Positions 8,661 through 17,483 of a stretch of 64,000 nt of DNA are shown piece after piece. Below the pieces are notes generated by a model, which was not told where the DNA came from, did not search any database, and worked only from the letters and a program-made list of their open reading frames with translations. Where the stretch lies: positions 38,063 to 102,062 of the forward strand of contig CALCNX010000089.1 in the NCBI GenBank assembly GCA_937899715.1, given 5' to 3'. Made by a program: the position numbers and the translations under genes. Source of the DNA: an uncultured bacterium. Lineage in GTDB: Bacteria; Bacteroidota; Ignavibacteria; Kapaibacteriales; UBA4661. Within the stretch, counting starts at the first letter, position 1. Each line of letters begins with the position of its first letter.

Positions 8661-10427
8661 ATGTCTTTGCCCCGTTATAGTACCACAACTTACATTACAA
8701 GCAGTATGCAACGCTTTCTTCGTTCATTTATCCCACCCTCGTTTTTACCACGTACCGATGCCCGCCGTCGCGCTCGTATTCTCGTTGATACTGCCTTCAT
8801 AATCGTCTTTATTGACCTTGTTCATGCTGCCCTCTATACCTTTGCTTACGGAGCTTCGTGGCATTTAGTTATTATCAGTCTGCTTATTATTGCCAGCCTT
8901 GCTGCCCCGTTTATTCTTAAACTGACGGCTTCGTTGAGCGTTGCGGGTCATGCCTTTGCTTTCTCCATGAGCGCTGCGTTTATTGGTTTTGCAGTATTGG
9001 AAGGTGGTATTACGACTTCTATCACACCACTGTTTACACTGCCGCCAATTATTGCGCTGCTCACTGCGGGGCGAAAAGCCGCAGCCTTCCATTTTGGGTT
9101 AGTAGCCTTGAGCATTATTCTGTTCGTCGTTGCATCACATTTGGGTTGGCTGAAGGCAACGGAATTTTCGGCGAAGTGGGATTCTCTCATTTCCGGGGTA
9201 GTAATTTTTGCTGTTGTTTTCGGCTGTTTGGCACTGATGATTATGTTCGATAATGGCACACAATATAGCCAAAGACTTCTTCAAGAAGAAAAAGCAGCTT
9301 CGGAGCAAAAAGTAATAGATGCAATCGTGCGCATACGGGAGCAACAAGAAGAGGCACAAGAAAGGGAAGCAGAAACCCTGCGACTGGCTGAAGAGCAAAA
9401 ATTGTATTTGGAGCAAAGCGCACGGCTTATCTTGGAATCTATGCAGCGTTTCGCATTTGGTGATTTGACGGCACGGGTTGAAGAAGGGCGCACGGATGAT
9501 ATTGGGCAGATTTTTAAGGGTTTCAATCGTAGCATAGCGTCGGTAGAAAAGTTGGTGCAGCAGGTCATTCACAATGTAGAGCACACAAATACGATTGCAA
9601 CCCATATCAGTTCTGCCTCAAGCCAGATGGCTGCCACCAGCGAAGAACAATCAGCACAAATTGTACAAATTGCCTCCACCGTAGAAGAAACCGCACGTTC
9701 GGTAAGTGAAAACGCCAAACACGCTGTGCGTGTGGATATGCTGACGCGGCAAACAGGCGAAAATGCTGTTCGCGGTGCGGAAGTCGTTCGTGCAGCAGTG
9801 AGCAAAATTGAAGAAATTGCTTCGGTTGTCAGCGATGCGGCAAAAGTGGTAGAAACGCTTGGTAATTCCAGCGCGGAAATCGGTGAAATCGTACAAGTTA
9901 TCGAAGAAATTGCCGACCAGACCAATCTTTTGGCACTCAATGCCGCCATCGAAGCTGCTCGTGCTGGTGAGCAAGGACGCGGCTTTGCGGTCGTTGCCGA
10001 TGAAGTTCGTAAACTTGCCGAGCGCACCGCCCAAGCCACCAAACAAATCAGCCAAACGATTAAACTCATTCAACATGATACTGAGCGCGCTGTGAACGGG
10101 ATGCAACGCGGCGATGCTGAAGTACGGCAGGGGCTAACATTGGCGCAGCAAGCAGGAGAAGCGCTTGAAAAAATTGTGGACAGCGCTCAAGAGGTGGCTG
10201 TTATGGTCAAAAACTCGGCATCGGTCATGGAAGAACAGTCTTCTTCGGTGGATTCTGTTGCCAAAAGCATTGAGCAAATTTCTGCGTCTGCAGAAGAAAC
10301 AACCGTCAGTCTGGGCGAAATTGCCCGTTCAACAGAGCATTTGCTGGGCTTGACCGATGATTTACAAAATTTGGTAAGTCAGTTTGAAGTCGGGAGCACC
10401 AACGTTACCAAAAGTCTTTCGCGTTAG
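8661..10427 (+). CDS. methyl-accepting chemotaxis protein with six-helix membrane sensor
   Basis: The protein is a chemoreceptor that would control CheA. From ATG 8661 it has 588 residues. Residues about 30-205 hold around six hydrophobic helices with very short loops, so there is no periplasmic ligand domain. A coiled-coil linker (rich in EEQEEAQEREAE) and a HAMP-like stretch (FGDLTARVEEGRTDDIGQI) follow. The signalling tip has EIADQTNLLALNAAIEAA followed by RAGEQGRGFAVVADEVR, the universal hairpin. ATG 8706 is an alternative start. No che genes are in the window. Signals sensed within the membrane, such as redox state or a lipid, are possible but unproven. Confidence 0.92.
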   Translation: MSLPRYSTTTYITSSMQRFLRSFIPPSFLPRTDARRRARILVDTAFIIVFIDLVHAALYTFAYGASWHLVIISLLIIASLAAPFILKLTASLSVAGHAFAFSMSAAFIGFAVLEGGITTSITPLFTLPPIIALLTAGRKAAAFHFGLVALSIILFVVASHLGWLKATEFSAKWDSLISGVVIFAVVFGCLALMIMFDNGTQYSQRLLQEEKAASEQKVIDAIVRIREQQEEAQEREAETLRLAEEQKLYLEQSARLILESMQRFAFGDLTARVEEGRTDDIGQIFKGFNRSIASVEKLVQQVIHNVEHTNTIATHISSASSQMAATSEEQSAQIVQIASTVEETARSVSENAKHAVRVDMLTRQTGENAVRGAEVVRAAVSKIEEIASVVSDAAKVVETLGNSSAEIGEIVQVIEEIADQTNLLALNAAIEAARAGEQGRGFAVVADEVRKLAERTAQATKQISQTIKLIQHDTERAVNGMQRGDAEVRQGLTLAQQAGEALEKIVDSAQEVAVMVKNSASVMEEQSSSVDSVAKSIEQISASAEETTVSLGEIARSTEHLLGLTDDLQNLVSQFEVGSTNVTKSLSR

Positions 10428-10454
10428 AGTAATCCGCATTAGAGCAAACAATAA

Positions 10455-10471
10455 TTGCAAATCATTTGCAA
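10455..10471. promoter_or_regulatory. Fur/Zur-family box candidate
   Basis: TTGCAAATCATTTGCAA is a perfect inverted repeat with 8-bp arms around a single C. Its core TGCAAAT-C-ATTTGCA has the 7-1-7 form of Fur-family boxes (TGATAAT-C-ATTATCA) and the same AAT-C-ATT centre. It covers the TTTG element of the promoter at 10465-10496, an arrangement suited to metal-dependent repression. Confidence 0.6.
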
Positions 10472-10496
10472 AAGCGAAATTTTCGTTGTAGTTTTG
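10465..10496 (+). promoter_or_regulatory. canonical Bacteroidota promoter of the metal-uptake locus
   Basis: TTTG (10465-10468), a 20-bp spacer and TAGTTTTG (10489-10496) match the consensus exactly. Transcription should begin near 10500-10503, almost on the ATG at 10501, which would make the mRNA leaderless or nearly so. Confidence 0.65.
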
Positions 10497-10500
10497 TCTC

Positions 10501-10890
10501 ATGCTCACCGCGCTTCGTCATACCGATTCTCTTGCTACGCGCTCTTTCGCGCTGGCGCTTGCTGTGCTCTTTTGCACAGTGCGCATGGCTGCTGCATGGC
10601 ACACCCACGAAGCATTTCACCACCACAACACGCCCGGCAGCAAGGCTGCCTCAGAAGCCTACTCCATTGCAGGTTTCGACCATAATACCTCGCCGACTAA
10701 CCAGACAGCGGAGAATGACGATTGCCCGTTATGCCATGTATTGTCGCAGGGCATAGCGGAAATTGCGCTTGTAGCATTTGCTTTTGCACTTGCCCTCATG
10801 CTTGTTTTGCTTCTTGCGTCGGTATCATTTTCACCTGCTCGCCTCTCCATTTCTTGCCTTTCCGACCGCGCTCCTCCTCGTTTCGCATAA
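10501..10890 (+). CDS. small CPLC-motif membrane protein preceding a TonB receptor (DUF2946-like)
   Basis: The protein has 129 residues with a signal-like hydrophobic N-terminus (about 14-32), a periplasmic His-rich part (WHTHEAFHHHN at about 33-43), a DDCPLCHVL segment with a CxxC pair, a second membrane helix (about 85-105) and a short RAPPRF tail. The layout resembles DUF2946-type proteins, which often neighbour metal-related TonB receptors; the His and Cys residues suggest metal binding. It is followed 64 bp later by a TonB-dependent receptor, and its promoter has a Fur/Zur-like box. If the mRNA is not leaderless, a later start is possible, but the signal peptide would be lost. The function is inferred. 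Confidence 0.7.
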   Translation: MLTALRHTDSLATRSFALALAVLFCTVRMAAAWHTHEAFHHHNTPGSKAASEAYSIAGFDHNTSPTNQTAENDDCPLCHVLSQGIAEIALVAFAFALALMLVLLLASVSFSPARLSISCLSDRAPPRFA

Positions 10891-10954
10891 GCTCCTCTGC
10901 ATAGCTTGCACCGCCTTTCTTTGTACTGCCTTTTCTTGAATACACCTTGATTCT

Positions 10955-13426
10955 ATGACCATTTCACGACATAGCTTTGTGCTGTGGGCGTGTATGATGC
11001 TTACGCAATGCTGCTTCATACCAGCGTTGTACGGGCAAATACTCGTCGGCACGGTGCTGGATAATCGCACCAGTAAGCCACTTTCCAGCGTACGCCTCTA
11101 CATCCTCGAAAGTAAACGTGGTATGCTTTCACGTGCGGATGGGTCATTTACGCTTCCTATCGGCGAACGCGGCACGTACACGCTTCGCGCAACACTTCTT
11201 GGCTATACGGCACTGGAAGAGCGTATTGTGGCTACTTCTCCAGATACCATTCGCATTCGTATCCGTTTGCAGCAAGCCGTAGTGCGCCTTGCTGCTGCAC
11301 GAGTCGTTACCGACCGTATCAATTCGGACAATTTGCCAACACAAAACATGACCACTATTACCACACAAGATTTGGAGCGCTCTCGCGGGCAAACCTTTGG
11401 CGAGGCACTGCAAAATGTAGCGGGGGTAACACTTATGCAGACAGGAGCTTCGATTTCAAAGCCTGTTATTCGAGGGTTGCACAGCCAGCGTATCGTGGTG
11501 GTCAACGCAGGAGTAGCACAAGAAGGACAGCAGTGGGGCGCAGAGCACGCGCCGGAGATTGACCCCTTCGCTCCCTCCAAGATAGAAGTGGTGCGTGGTG
11601 CGGCGGGTGTGGAATATGGTGCGGGCGCTATCGGTGGCGTGATTCGGGTTCTCCCGCGAACGCTACCTCGCGGCACGTGGTTTGGTGGGGAAGCACAAAC
11701 AGCTCTTTTTACTAATAACTCACAAGGCGTATTATCACTGGCATTAGAAGGCGGAAAGGCGGTAATTGGTGATAGTAACACGCTGCTGAATGAACTTGGT
11801 AAGGGGTTTGGCTGGCGCACGCAAGGCAGCGCAAGGCGGGCAGGCGATTCGCGTGCACCGTCGTATGTGATTGGTAATACAGGTTTTCAGGAAATAAATG
11901 GTTCCGTAGCATTTGGTTACACCGGGGAGCGCTTTGGAATTGAAGCCTATTACTCACTTTTTACCACCGAACTCGGTATTTTTAGCGGTGCGCATATCGG
12001 AAGTTTACCTGATTTGTTGCGGGCGATGGAGAATGGTCGCCCCTTAGTGGATTATGAATGGACGTACGCGATTGATGCGCCAAAGCAGCAAATTACGCAT
12101 GATTTGTGGTCGGTAAATGCCCATTATGCTGCGGACTGTGGGCGCTTCGAGCTGCAATACGGCTGGCAGCAAAATAATCGTGCCGAATTCGATAGCCACA
12201 ATGCTCGTATTCGCGGGGATTCGGGCGTGCTCATGCAATCGCTCATGCGCCCCGCCATGAACTTGCAATTAACAACGTATTCGCTTGATGCAAAATTTCG
12301 CCACAAGCCACTGAACATTGCACCCGAAGCCGTACTGACGGGCATTGTGGGCGGGAGCGGTGTAGCGCAATGGAACGTGCAGAGCGGTAGGGCGTTTCTG
12401 ATTCCTAGTTTTCAAGCGCAGTCCGGGGGAGCATATTTGATTGAAACGTTGGCAATGCCTGATTTTATCGCCAATGCAGGATTCCGCTATGATGCGCGGC
12501 ACGTGAACGTCATCGGCTCGGAATTTCGGGATATTCCCGACACAACGCAGACGTTTTCCGGTTTTTCTGCGGCACTTGGCGTGGTGATGAATTTTGGGTT
12601 GGAAATAAACACAAACGACAGCACACAATTTATATCACTGCAAACTAGCCAAAGACCATCCTTCAAGCCGTTTTCCCTTGCACTCAATCTTGCTTCGGCA
12701 TGGCGAGCGCCGCTGGTGAACGAGCAATTTTCCGAAGGCGTTCATCACGGCACGGCACAATATGAAATCGGTAATCCGAACCTGAAGCCGGAACGCAGTT
12801 ACAGCGCAGATGCGACGCTGGCATTGCGAACCGAAAAAGCTCACTTTGAACTCAGCGGCTACGTGAACACGATTGATAATTTTATCTATCTTCGTCCTGA
12901 CGCTGCAAATCCGACGGTTACGATTCGCGGAACATTTCCGACCTTTCACTACGCCCAGACATTTGCACTCTTGCGGGGTGTGGATGCAAGTGCCGATGCT
13001 CTTTTGAGCGATAATGTGCGCTTGGGCGGAACGCTCTCACTTGTGCGTGGTGATAATGTTGCTGACTCCGAGCCGCTTATTTTCATGCCTGCCGACCGAC
13101 TTCGTTCGTTTATTCGCTACGAAGCTGCGTCATTGCTTGGCATGGCGGATATCTTTGCAGAAATCTCGTCAACACTTGTGCGGACACAAGACCGCTTCCC
13201 TGCGAATGTGGATTATGCTGCGCCACCGCCCGGCTATGTACTGTTTGATTGCGCAGTGGGAGGGCACGTGGAAACGTTCGGCACAAGACTTTCGTGGAAT
13301 GTATCAGTGCGGAATATTGCAAACACGGCGTATCGAGACTATCTCAGCCGCTACCGTTATTTCACCGATGATCCGGGGCGGAACGTGGTTGTGCGAGTAT
13401 CGGTGCCGTTTGGAGATGGGCGGTGA
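10955..13426 (+). CDS. TonB-dependent outer-membrane receptor, probable metal or metallophore uptake
   Basis: This is an outer-membrane barrel that imports a ligand using TonB energy. The 823 residues start with a signal peptide ending near YGQ, then a carboxypeptidase-regulatory-like domain (ILVGTVLDNRTSKPLSSV to about residue 100). The plug follows, with LQNVAGVTLMQTGASISKPV, RGLHSQRIVVVNAGVAQEGQ and IEVVRGAAGVEYGAGAIGG. The remainder is a long barrel. The plug wording, especially QEGQQWGAEHAPEID, resembles receptors of the zinc/copper group such as ZnuD. Neighbours support this: a CPLC protein upstream under a Fur/Zur-like box and a lipoprotein downstream. The ligand is an inference. Confidence 0.9.
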   Translation: MTISRHSFVLWACMMLTQCCFIPALYGQILVGTVLDNRTSKPLSSVRLYILESKRGMLSRADGSFTLPIGERGTYTLRATLLGYTALEERIVATSPDTIRIRIRLQQAVVRLAAARVVTDRINSDNLPTQNMTTITTQDLERSRGQTFGEALQNVAGVTLMQTGASISKPVIRGLHSQRIVVVNAGVAQEGQQWGAEHAPEIDPFAPSKIEVVRGAAGVEYGAGAIGGVIRVLPRTLPRGTWFGGEAQTALFTNNSQGVLSLALEGGKAVIGDSNTLLNELGKGFGWRTQGSARRAGDSRAPSYVIGNTGFQEINGSVAFGYTGERFGIEAYYSLFTTELGIFSGAHIGSLPDLLRAMENGRPLVDYEWTYAIDAPKQQITHDLWSVNAHYAADCGRFELQYGWQQNNRAEFDSHNARIRGDSGVLMQSLMRPAMNLQLTTYSLDAKFRHKPLNIAPEAVLTGIVGGSGVAQWNVQSGRAFLIPSFQAQSGGAYLIETLAMPDFIANAGFRYDARHVNVIGSEFRDIPDTTQTFSGFSAALGVVMNFGLEINTNDSTQFISLQTSQRPSFKPFSLALNLASAWRAPLVNEQFSEGVHHGTAQYEIGNPNLKPERSYSADATLALRTEKAHFELSGYVNTIDNFIYLRPDAANPTVTIRGTFPTFHYAQTFALLRGVDASADALLSDNVRLGGTLSLVRGDNVADSEPLIFMPADRLRSFIRYEAASLLGMADIFAEISSTLVRTQDRFPANVDYAAPPPGYVLFDCAVGGHVETFGTRLSWNVSVRNIANTAYRDYLSRYRYFTDDPGRNVVVRVSVPFGDGR

Positions 13427-13436
13427 GAGACATCAT

Positions 13437-13679
13437 TTACCGAGCAAGTTCCAAAGGCTCGTGCACAAGCAGCATTAAATCTTGCGTTGAGATAGATTCG
13501 ATGGCAAATGCTTTGCCGTTCAGGTCAGCAAATTCAACCAAGGCAAACTCTCCAATGTGATCATCAACGACTGTTCCGCCACAGCCACGCGGCAGTACAA
13601 TCTGTTTACCGCTTGCAAAGTGAGTTGTAGTGAGCTCTTTGAGCAAAACAACAGCAGAATGTTCTTGAAGTATTGGCAT
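13437..13679 (-). CDS. DUF4926 family protein
   Basis: The protein has 80 residues, all of which seem to form one small domain. VVLLKEL at the start, GCGGTVVDD in the middle and FALVEFADLNGKAFAIESI toward the end match the DUF4926 pattern of short beta-rich proteins. It follows the DUF6883 gene with a 14-bp gap on the same strand, and these two families commonly occur as a pair. The role of the pair is unknown to me; a toxin-antitoxin or immunity function is a guess. It ends 10 bp from the end of the convergent receptor gene. Confidence 0.75.
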   Translation of the reverse strand: MPILQEHSAVVLLKELTTTHFASGKQIVLPRGCGGTVVDDHIGEFALVEFADLNGKAFAIESISTQDLMLLVHEPLELAR

Positions 13680-13693
13680 AAATTACATCCTTG

Positions 13694-14032
13694 TTAATCA
13701 ATGTAAGCAGTTGATAGATGAGGTACTTGAGTTTTATGATTTACACACCACCCCGTGCGAATACGACAAGTGCTGACATCAGTGGTCAGGTTGAAAACAA
13801 TATTGTAAATATCGCAATAGGGTGTGGTCTTAACAAAAAACGCTTGATTGGTTTGTGAAGCAGAAAAGATTGCATCCAGTAGAATTTCGCTATTCGTCTG
13901 AGAAATACCAAGCAACCGTTGAAATAAAAGAGCTTTATGCTTGCCATATTCATGCTCTGTATTCAAACAGTATTGCTCAACTTTTTCAAGAATTTGCTTG
14001 CGGTCAATCATGGAAGCATTTGGCAGATACAT
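13694..14032 (-). CDS. DUF6883 family protein
   Basis: The protein has 112 residues. MYLPNAS at the start, YCLNTEHEYGKHKALLFQRL near residues 20-40, and a C-terminal RTGWCVNHKTQVPHLSTAYI segment match the DUF6883 pattern, where a core LP-A followed by YLL-HP-G--KA is typical. It is the first gene of a two-gene unit with DUF4926. The unit lies on the minus strand between the TonB receptor and the lipoprotein, so it looks like an insertion into that locus. A TAGTTTTG element upstream on the minus strand could be its promoter. Function unknown. Confidence 0.75.
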   Translation of the reverse strand: MYLPNASMIDRKQILEKVEQYCLNTEHEYGKHKALLFQRLLGISQTNSEILLDAIFSASQTNQAFFVKTTPYCDIYNIVFNLTTDVSTCRIRTGWCVNHKTQVPHLSTAYID

Positions 14033-14131
14033 AGCAATAATAGGATTTTAACAGACAACCTTTACCAAAACTACAATTTTTCTGTCATTAGTTCATAGTT
14101 TTTGCTTTTTCACCCTTTTCCCCAAAACATT

Positions 14132-14710
14132 ATGAAGACCTTTTTTTCTCGCACTAATGCCATTAAAACGGCATGGTTACTTCTGTTCGTAACACTAGCA
14201 TTGACAAATGCTTGCCGCCCTATCTCCAATCCTGCACAAACAGACCTTGAGGAAGTCTTGCCGAACGTGATAACGCTGACCTTGAGCAGTCCGCAGGGCA
14301 ATACCACTGCCGTTTGGCATGGCTCTACCAATGCAACGGGTTCAGCAGTGCATATCGACACACTCGTTCTTGCGGCAGGGCGCACGTATGCCGGTGCGAT
14401 TAGCGCCGTGAATGCAACCAAGTCGCCCAGCGTTGATTTGACTGCCGAGTACAAAAAACTGGCGGATGAGCATCAGTTTTTTTATATCGTTGCGGGAGAT
14501 GCGAAAAACCGCGTGAGTATTACTGTTACCGATAAAGACGGAAATAATTTGCCCGTCGGCTTGGAGTTTACCCTTGCCGCAAGTGCAGGCGCATCAGTGC
14601 GCGGGACGCTCAACGTCGTGCTTTCGCATTATGACGGGGTGAAGAAAAATGGTACTAGTATGAGTTCGGAAAGCGATATTGATATTACTTTTCCGGTAGT
14701 TATTCGGTAG
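14132..14710 (+). CDS. small lipoprotein associated with TonB receptors
   Basis: From ATG 14132 the protein has 192 residues. The N-terminus is a lipoprotein signal with the lipobox TNAC at about residues 25-28, so the mature protein would be lipid-anchored. The body (TLTLSSPQGNTTAVW, then DEHQFFYIV and GLEFTLAAS) matches a Bacteroidota family usually labelled type 1 periplasmic binding fold protein, which is often next to a TonB-dependent receptor. I infer that it helps the receptor at 10955 to capture or hand over its ligand. ATG 14102 is possible, but puts ten extra residues before the signal peptide. Confidence 0.75.
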   Translation: MKTFFSRTNAIKTAWLLLFVTLALTNACRPISNPAQTDLEEVLPNVITLTLSSPQGNTTAVWHGSTNATGSAVHIDTLVLAAGRTYAGAISAVNATKSPSVDLTAEYKKLADEHQFFYIVAGDAKNRVSITVTDKDGNNLPVGLEFTLAASAGASVRGTLNVVLSHYDGVKKNGTSMSSESDIDITFPVVIR

Positions 14711-14834
14711 TGCTTGAAGTGAACGTGTGAAAAAAATGCGTCATTGTCTTTTTCTCTGCAACTTTTCCGCGACCTTGTGCATCTTCCTTTTGTAGTTCCA
14801 ATTTTGCCCCACGACCGACAACGTCTGCAAGCGC

Positions 14835-15404
14835 ATGACCGAAACGCTTCCACGCATATCCGAAGAGACAAGGCACCGACCAATGCTTGAGCAGCCCAAT
14901 CATACCGACCACGCTGAACGCCAAGCACGATTCTGTGCGCTTGTGGAGCCGCATATTGAGGCGGTTGGGCGCTTTGTTCATGCGCTCACGCGCAACCGCG
15001 AGGAAGCACGTGATATTACGGGCGATGTTCTCCTTATTGCCTTTGAACGTCTGGACGACCTCAAAAGCGAGCAAGCGTCCGCATCGTGGCTCTTTTCGAT
15101 TGCCCGCAATACGTTCTATCAGCGTAAACGGCGCAGCAAATTCTGGGGCTTTTTTGATGAAAAAGCCGCGCACGAAAACCCTACGGAAGCTCCGCAGCCG
15201 GACGTTTCTGCCGATGTTGCCCTTTTGCACAAAGCTCTTTCCCGACTGCCCGAAGCACAGCGCGAAGCCGTCACTCTCTTTGAAATAGCAGGTCTTTCGC
15301 TGGAGGAAATTCTCGCCGTGCAAGGCGGTACGCTCTCCGGCGTGAAATCGCGCGTTACACGCGGGCGCGAAGCACTGAAGAAAATGATGACGGATAAAGT
15401 ATGA
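14835..15404 (+). CDS. ECF-type RNA polymerase sigma factor
   Basis: The protein has 189 residues with the sigma2 and sigma4 regions of group 4 sigma factors. Region 2 includes FVHALTRNREEARDITGDVL and SWLFSIARNTFYQRKRR. Region 4 includes LSRLPEAQREAVTLFEIAGL and LSGVKSRVTRGREALKKM, the promoter -35 recognition helix. The gene lies 38 bp before a membrane protein whose N-terminus looks like an anti-sigma factor, so the two probably form a sigma/anti-sigma pair. The promoter set it recognises cannot be read from the window. Confidence 0.92.
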   Translation: MTETLPRISEETRHRPMLEQPNHTDHAERQARFCALVEPHIEAVGRFVHALTRNREEARDITGDVLLIAFERLDDLKSEQASASWLFSIARNTFYQRKRRSKFWGFFDEKAAHENPTEAPQPDVSADVALLHKALSRLPEAQREAVTLFEIAGLSLEEILAVQGGTLSGVKSRVTRGREALKKMMTDKV

Positions 15405-15442
15405 AGCCTCACCAAGACCAATGACCAAGCAACTAACGACCA

Positions 15443-17461
15443 ATGACCAAATTAGACGAATACTTTGACCGCGCCCGCCGCGAAACACCGCCTCTCCACA
15501 AGGATGAAGTGAGCAACATCCTTCGAGAGAAATTATCCGAACGCCGCGACCGTGAGACCGCTCACACTCGTGGGAATGGCGTTTGGTGGCGGAGCATCGG
15601 GCGTGTTTTTCTCACACTTCCCCCAAAAGGTTGGATTATGATTTCCGCATTGCTCACAAGCGCAATTCTTGCCACAGCATTTTTCTGGCAAATAACGCCG
15701 CAAAGCGCATACAATGGTGCTTCTGCATCACAAACATCAACATTTCACGCAGCAGCACCGCAAACTGTCGCGCAAATAAACGTTTCACAAAAAAAACTCG
15801 CCCTAAAAGCCCAAACAAAAACGAATTACGCGGCAAAAATGCAAGCGCCAACGAAGCCCGAAGGACTCACGACCACAAATGCTCAAACACTCAAAGACAG
15901 CCTTCCTGCGCCGTATGATTTTGTACCCGTGGACGAAGAGCCTTTCATAGATATTCAGACATTAATGCAAAAAGTTGTTTATCCCGAAGTCGCCAAAAAG
16001 CTGGGTTTAGAGGGTAAAGTGAATGTGCGTATTCTTGTGCTGCCCGATGGCAGCGTCTCACGTCGTTCATTTGTAGAGTATTCCGATGTACATCTATTTG
16101 ACTCATCGGCACTAAATAGTGTTTACGCTACACATTGGGAACCCGCCAAACGAGCAGGAAAGACTGTTTCATGTTGGGTAAGTGTACCGATCTCTTACCG
16201 CTTGAAGGAACGCATGGGCAAAAATGTAATTATGAAAGCGCAAATACTGACATTGACAGCGGAAGAATTAAAGAAGATAGGTGTGGAGCAGGATGCGAAG
16301 GGTATCGTTACCACGCTAGGCTGGAACAAATCACGCGAAAAATTGTATCGTATGCAGACAAGTATCCATTCCGATATTACGCCCAAACTAATGAGTGATA
16401 GCGTTTTTGCTGAATATTTACATACCCTTCGCAAAGAAGGCAAATATGCTACGGCAGCACAATGGGAAACTGCTCAACGTGAAGCTGGGAAGCGGTCGCT
16501 ACGGGACTTAATACGTGATAGCGTCATGAATTCTAACGAATCCGGCATTGTCAACATTGTTTCCACGAAGCAGTCCGAGAAAGTGGTTGATTACATGGAA
16601 TTACGCGCAACTGCCCGCCAATTCTCGCTTCCACGCCTTGTAACTGATGGTCATAACTATCGCTATTTTGTGGATATGTCAGACCTTCCACGATTACAAA
16701 AGAGTCGTGAAATACAAAAGGAAATGACTGAATTTTACCGCCAATTGAAACTTGCCAAGATAGACACGGCACAAGCACTTGATTCCGCAAGAAAATTTCA
16801 TAGCAGATATAACTCTGCAACGTATAAGGCAATGATAGCAGCAGCAGATAGCAACGAGAAAGCTAGGTTAATAAAACAATTCAATGAAGAGTATCGTCAA
16901 AATCTTGTGCAGGAAAAGCAAGAAGAACTGCAATTCGAGCAAGAAAAATCCGACGTTAGCAAGCTCATCGGCATTCGCATCCCCAGCAACCAAGCCCGCG
17001 CCGAAGGTGATGAATACTTGCTTTGGTACGACCCCACGCCGGAATTTATTGCCCTTCTGCCGGAGCGCTACCGCACAGGATTGGAACGCGAAGTAGCCGC
17101 CGCAAAGAAATACGCAACCAAATGCGAAATCCCCACCGAAGAAGAGCGGAAGGCTATTCCGGGCTATTTCGATTCGTGGCGCTCCTGTGACGGTGTGCTG
17201 AAAATTGCAAGTATTTTCCCCAATCCTGCCGACGTGAAAGCAACCGTGCGCTTTACGCTCGCCGAAGCCCGCAGCATTACGATTACCGTGCATGGTCTGA
17301 ATGGTGACCGCCTTGCTATCTTAGAGCCAACGCCCGTGCTACCTGCTGGCGAACACGAACTGCCCTTGGACTTCACGGGGCGCAACGTGGGCGTGTATTT
17401 ACTGGCGCTCTCGACCGATAAGAACGAGACTGCAATTAAGCGCGTGATGATTTCGCGGTAA
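15443..17461 (+). CDS. membrane protein with anti-sigma-like N-terminus, TonB C-terminal domain and T9SS-like tail
   Basis: The 672 residues have an unusual order of parts. Residues 1-60 are cytoplasmic and charged (MTKLDEYFDRARRETPPLHK), like small anti-sigma domains. One membrane helix lies at 63-83. A Gln/Ala/Thr-rich linker follows. A TonB C-terminal domain occupies about 164-255 (VVYPEVAKKLGLEGKV, ILVLPDGSVSRRSF, WEPAKRAGK). A long, mostly helical region of unknown type runs to about 585. The last 85 residues look like a T9SS type A tail (IFPNPADVKATVRFTL to GVYLLALSTDKNETAIKRV). It follows the ECF sigma gene. A 13-bp direct repeat, GACCAATGACCAA, covers its start (15416 and 15438). It probably relays an envelope signal to the sigma factor. 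Confidence 0.72.
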   Translation: MTKLDEYFDRARRETPPLHKDEVSNILREKLSERRDRETAHTRGNGVWWRSIGRVFLTLPPKGWIMISALLTSAILATAFFWQITPQSAYNGASASQTSTFHAAAPQTVAQINVSQKKLALKAQTKTNYAAKMQAPTKPEGLTTTNAQTLKDSLPAPYDFVPVDEEPFIDIQTLMQKVVYPEVAKKLGLEGKVNVRILVLPDGSVSRRSFVEYSDVHLFDSSALNSVYATHWEPAKRAGKTVSCWVSVPISYRLKERMGKNVIMKAQILTLTAEELKKIGVEQDAKGIVTTLGWNKSREKLYRMQTSIHSDITPKLMSDSVFAEYLHTLRKEGKYATAAQWETAQREAGKRSLRDLIRDSVMNSNESGIVNIVSTKQSEKVVDYMELRATARQFSLPRLVTDGHNYRYFVDMSDLPRLQKSREIQKEMTEFYRQLKLAKIDTAQALDSARKFHSRYNSATYKAMIAAADSNEKARLIKQFNEEYRQNLVQEKQEELQFEQEKSDVSKLIGIRIPSNQARAEGDEYLLWYDPTPEFIALLPERYRTGLEREVAAAKKYATKCEIPTEEERKAIPGYFDSWRSCDGVLKIASIFPNPADVKATVRFTLAEARSITITVHGLNGDRLAILEPTPVLPAGEHELPLDFTGRNVGVYLLALSTDKNETAIKRVMISR

Positions 17462-17483
17462 GCGCCCACAGCAGAAGCAAGCA

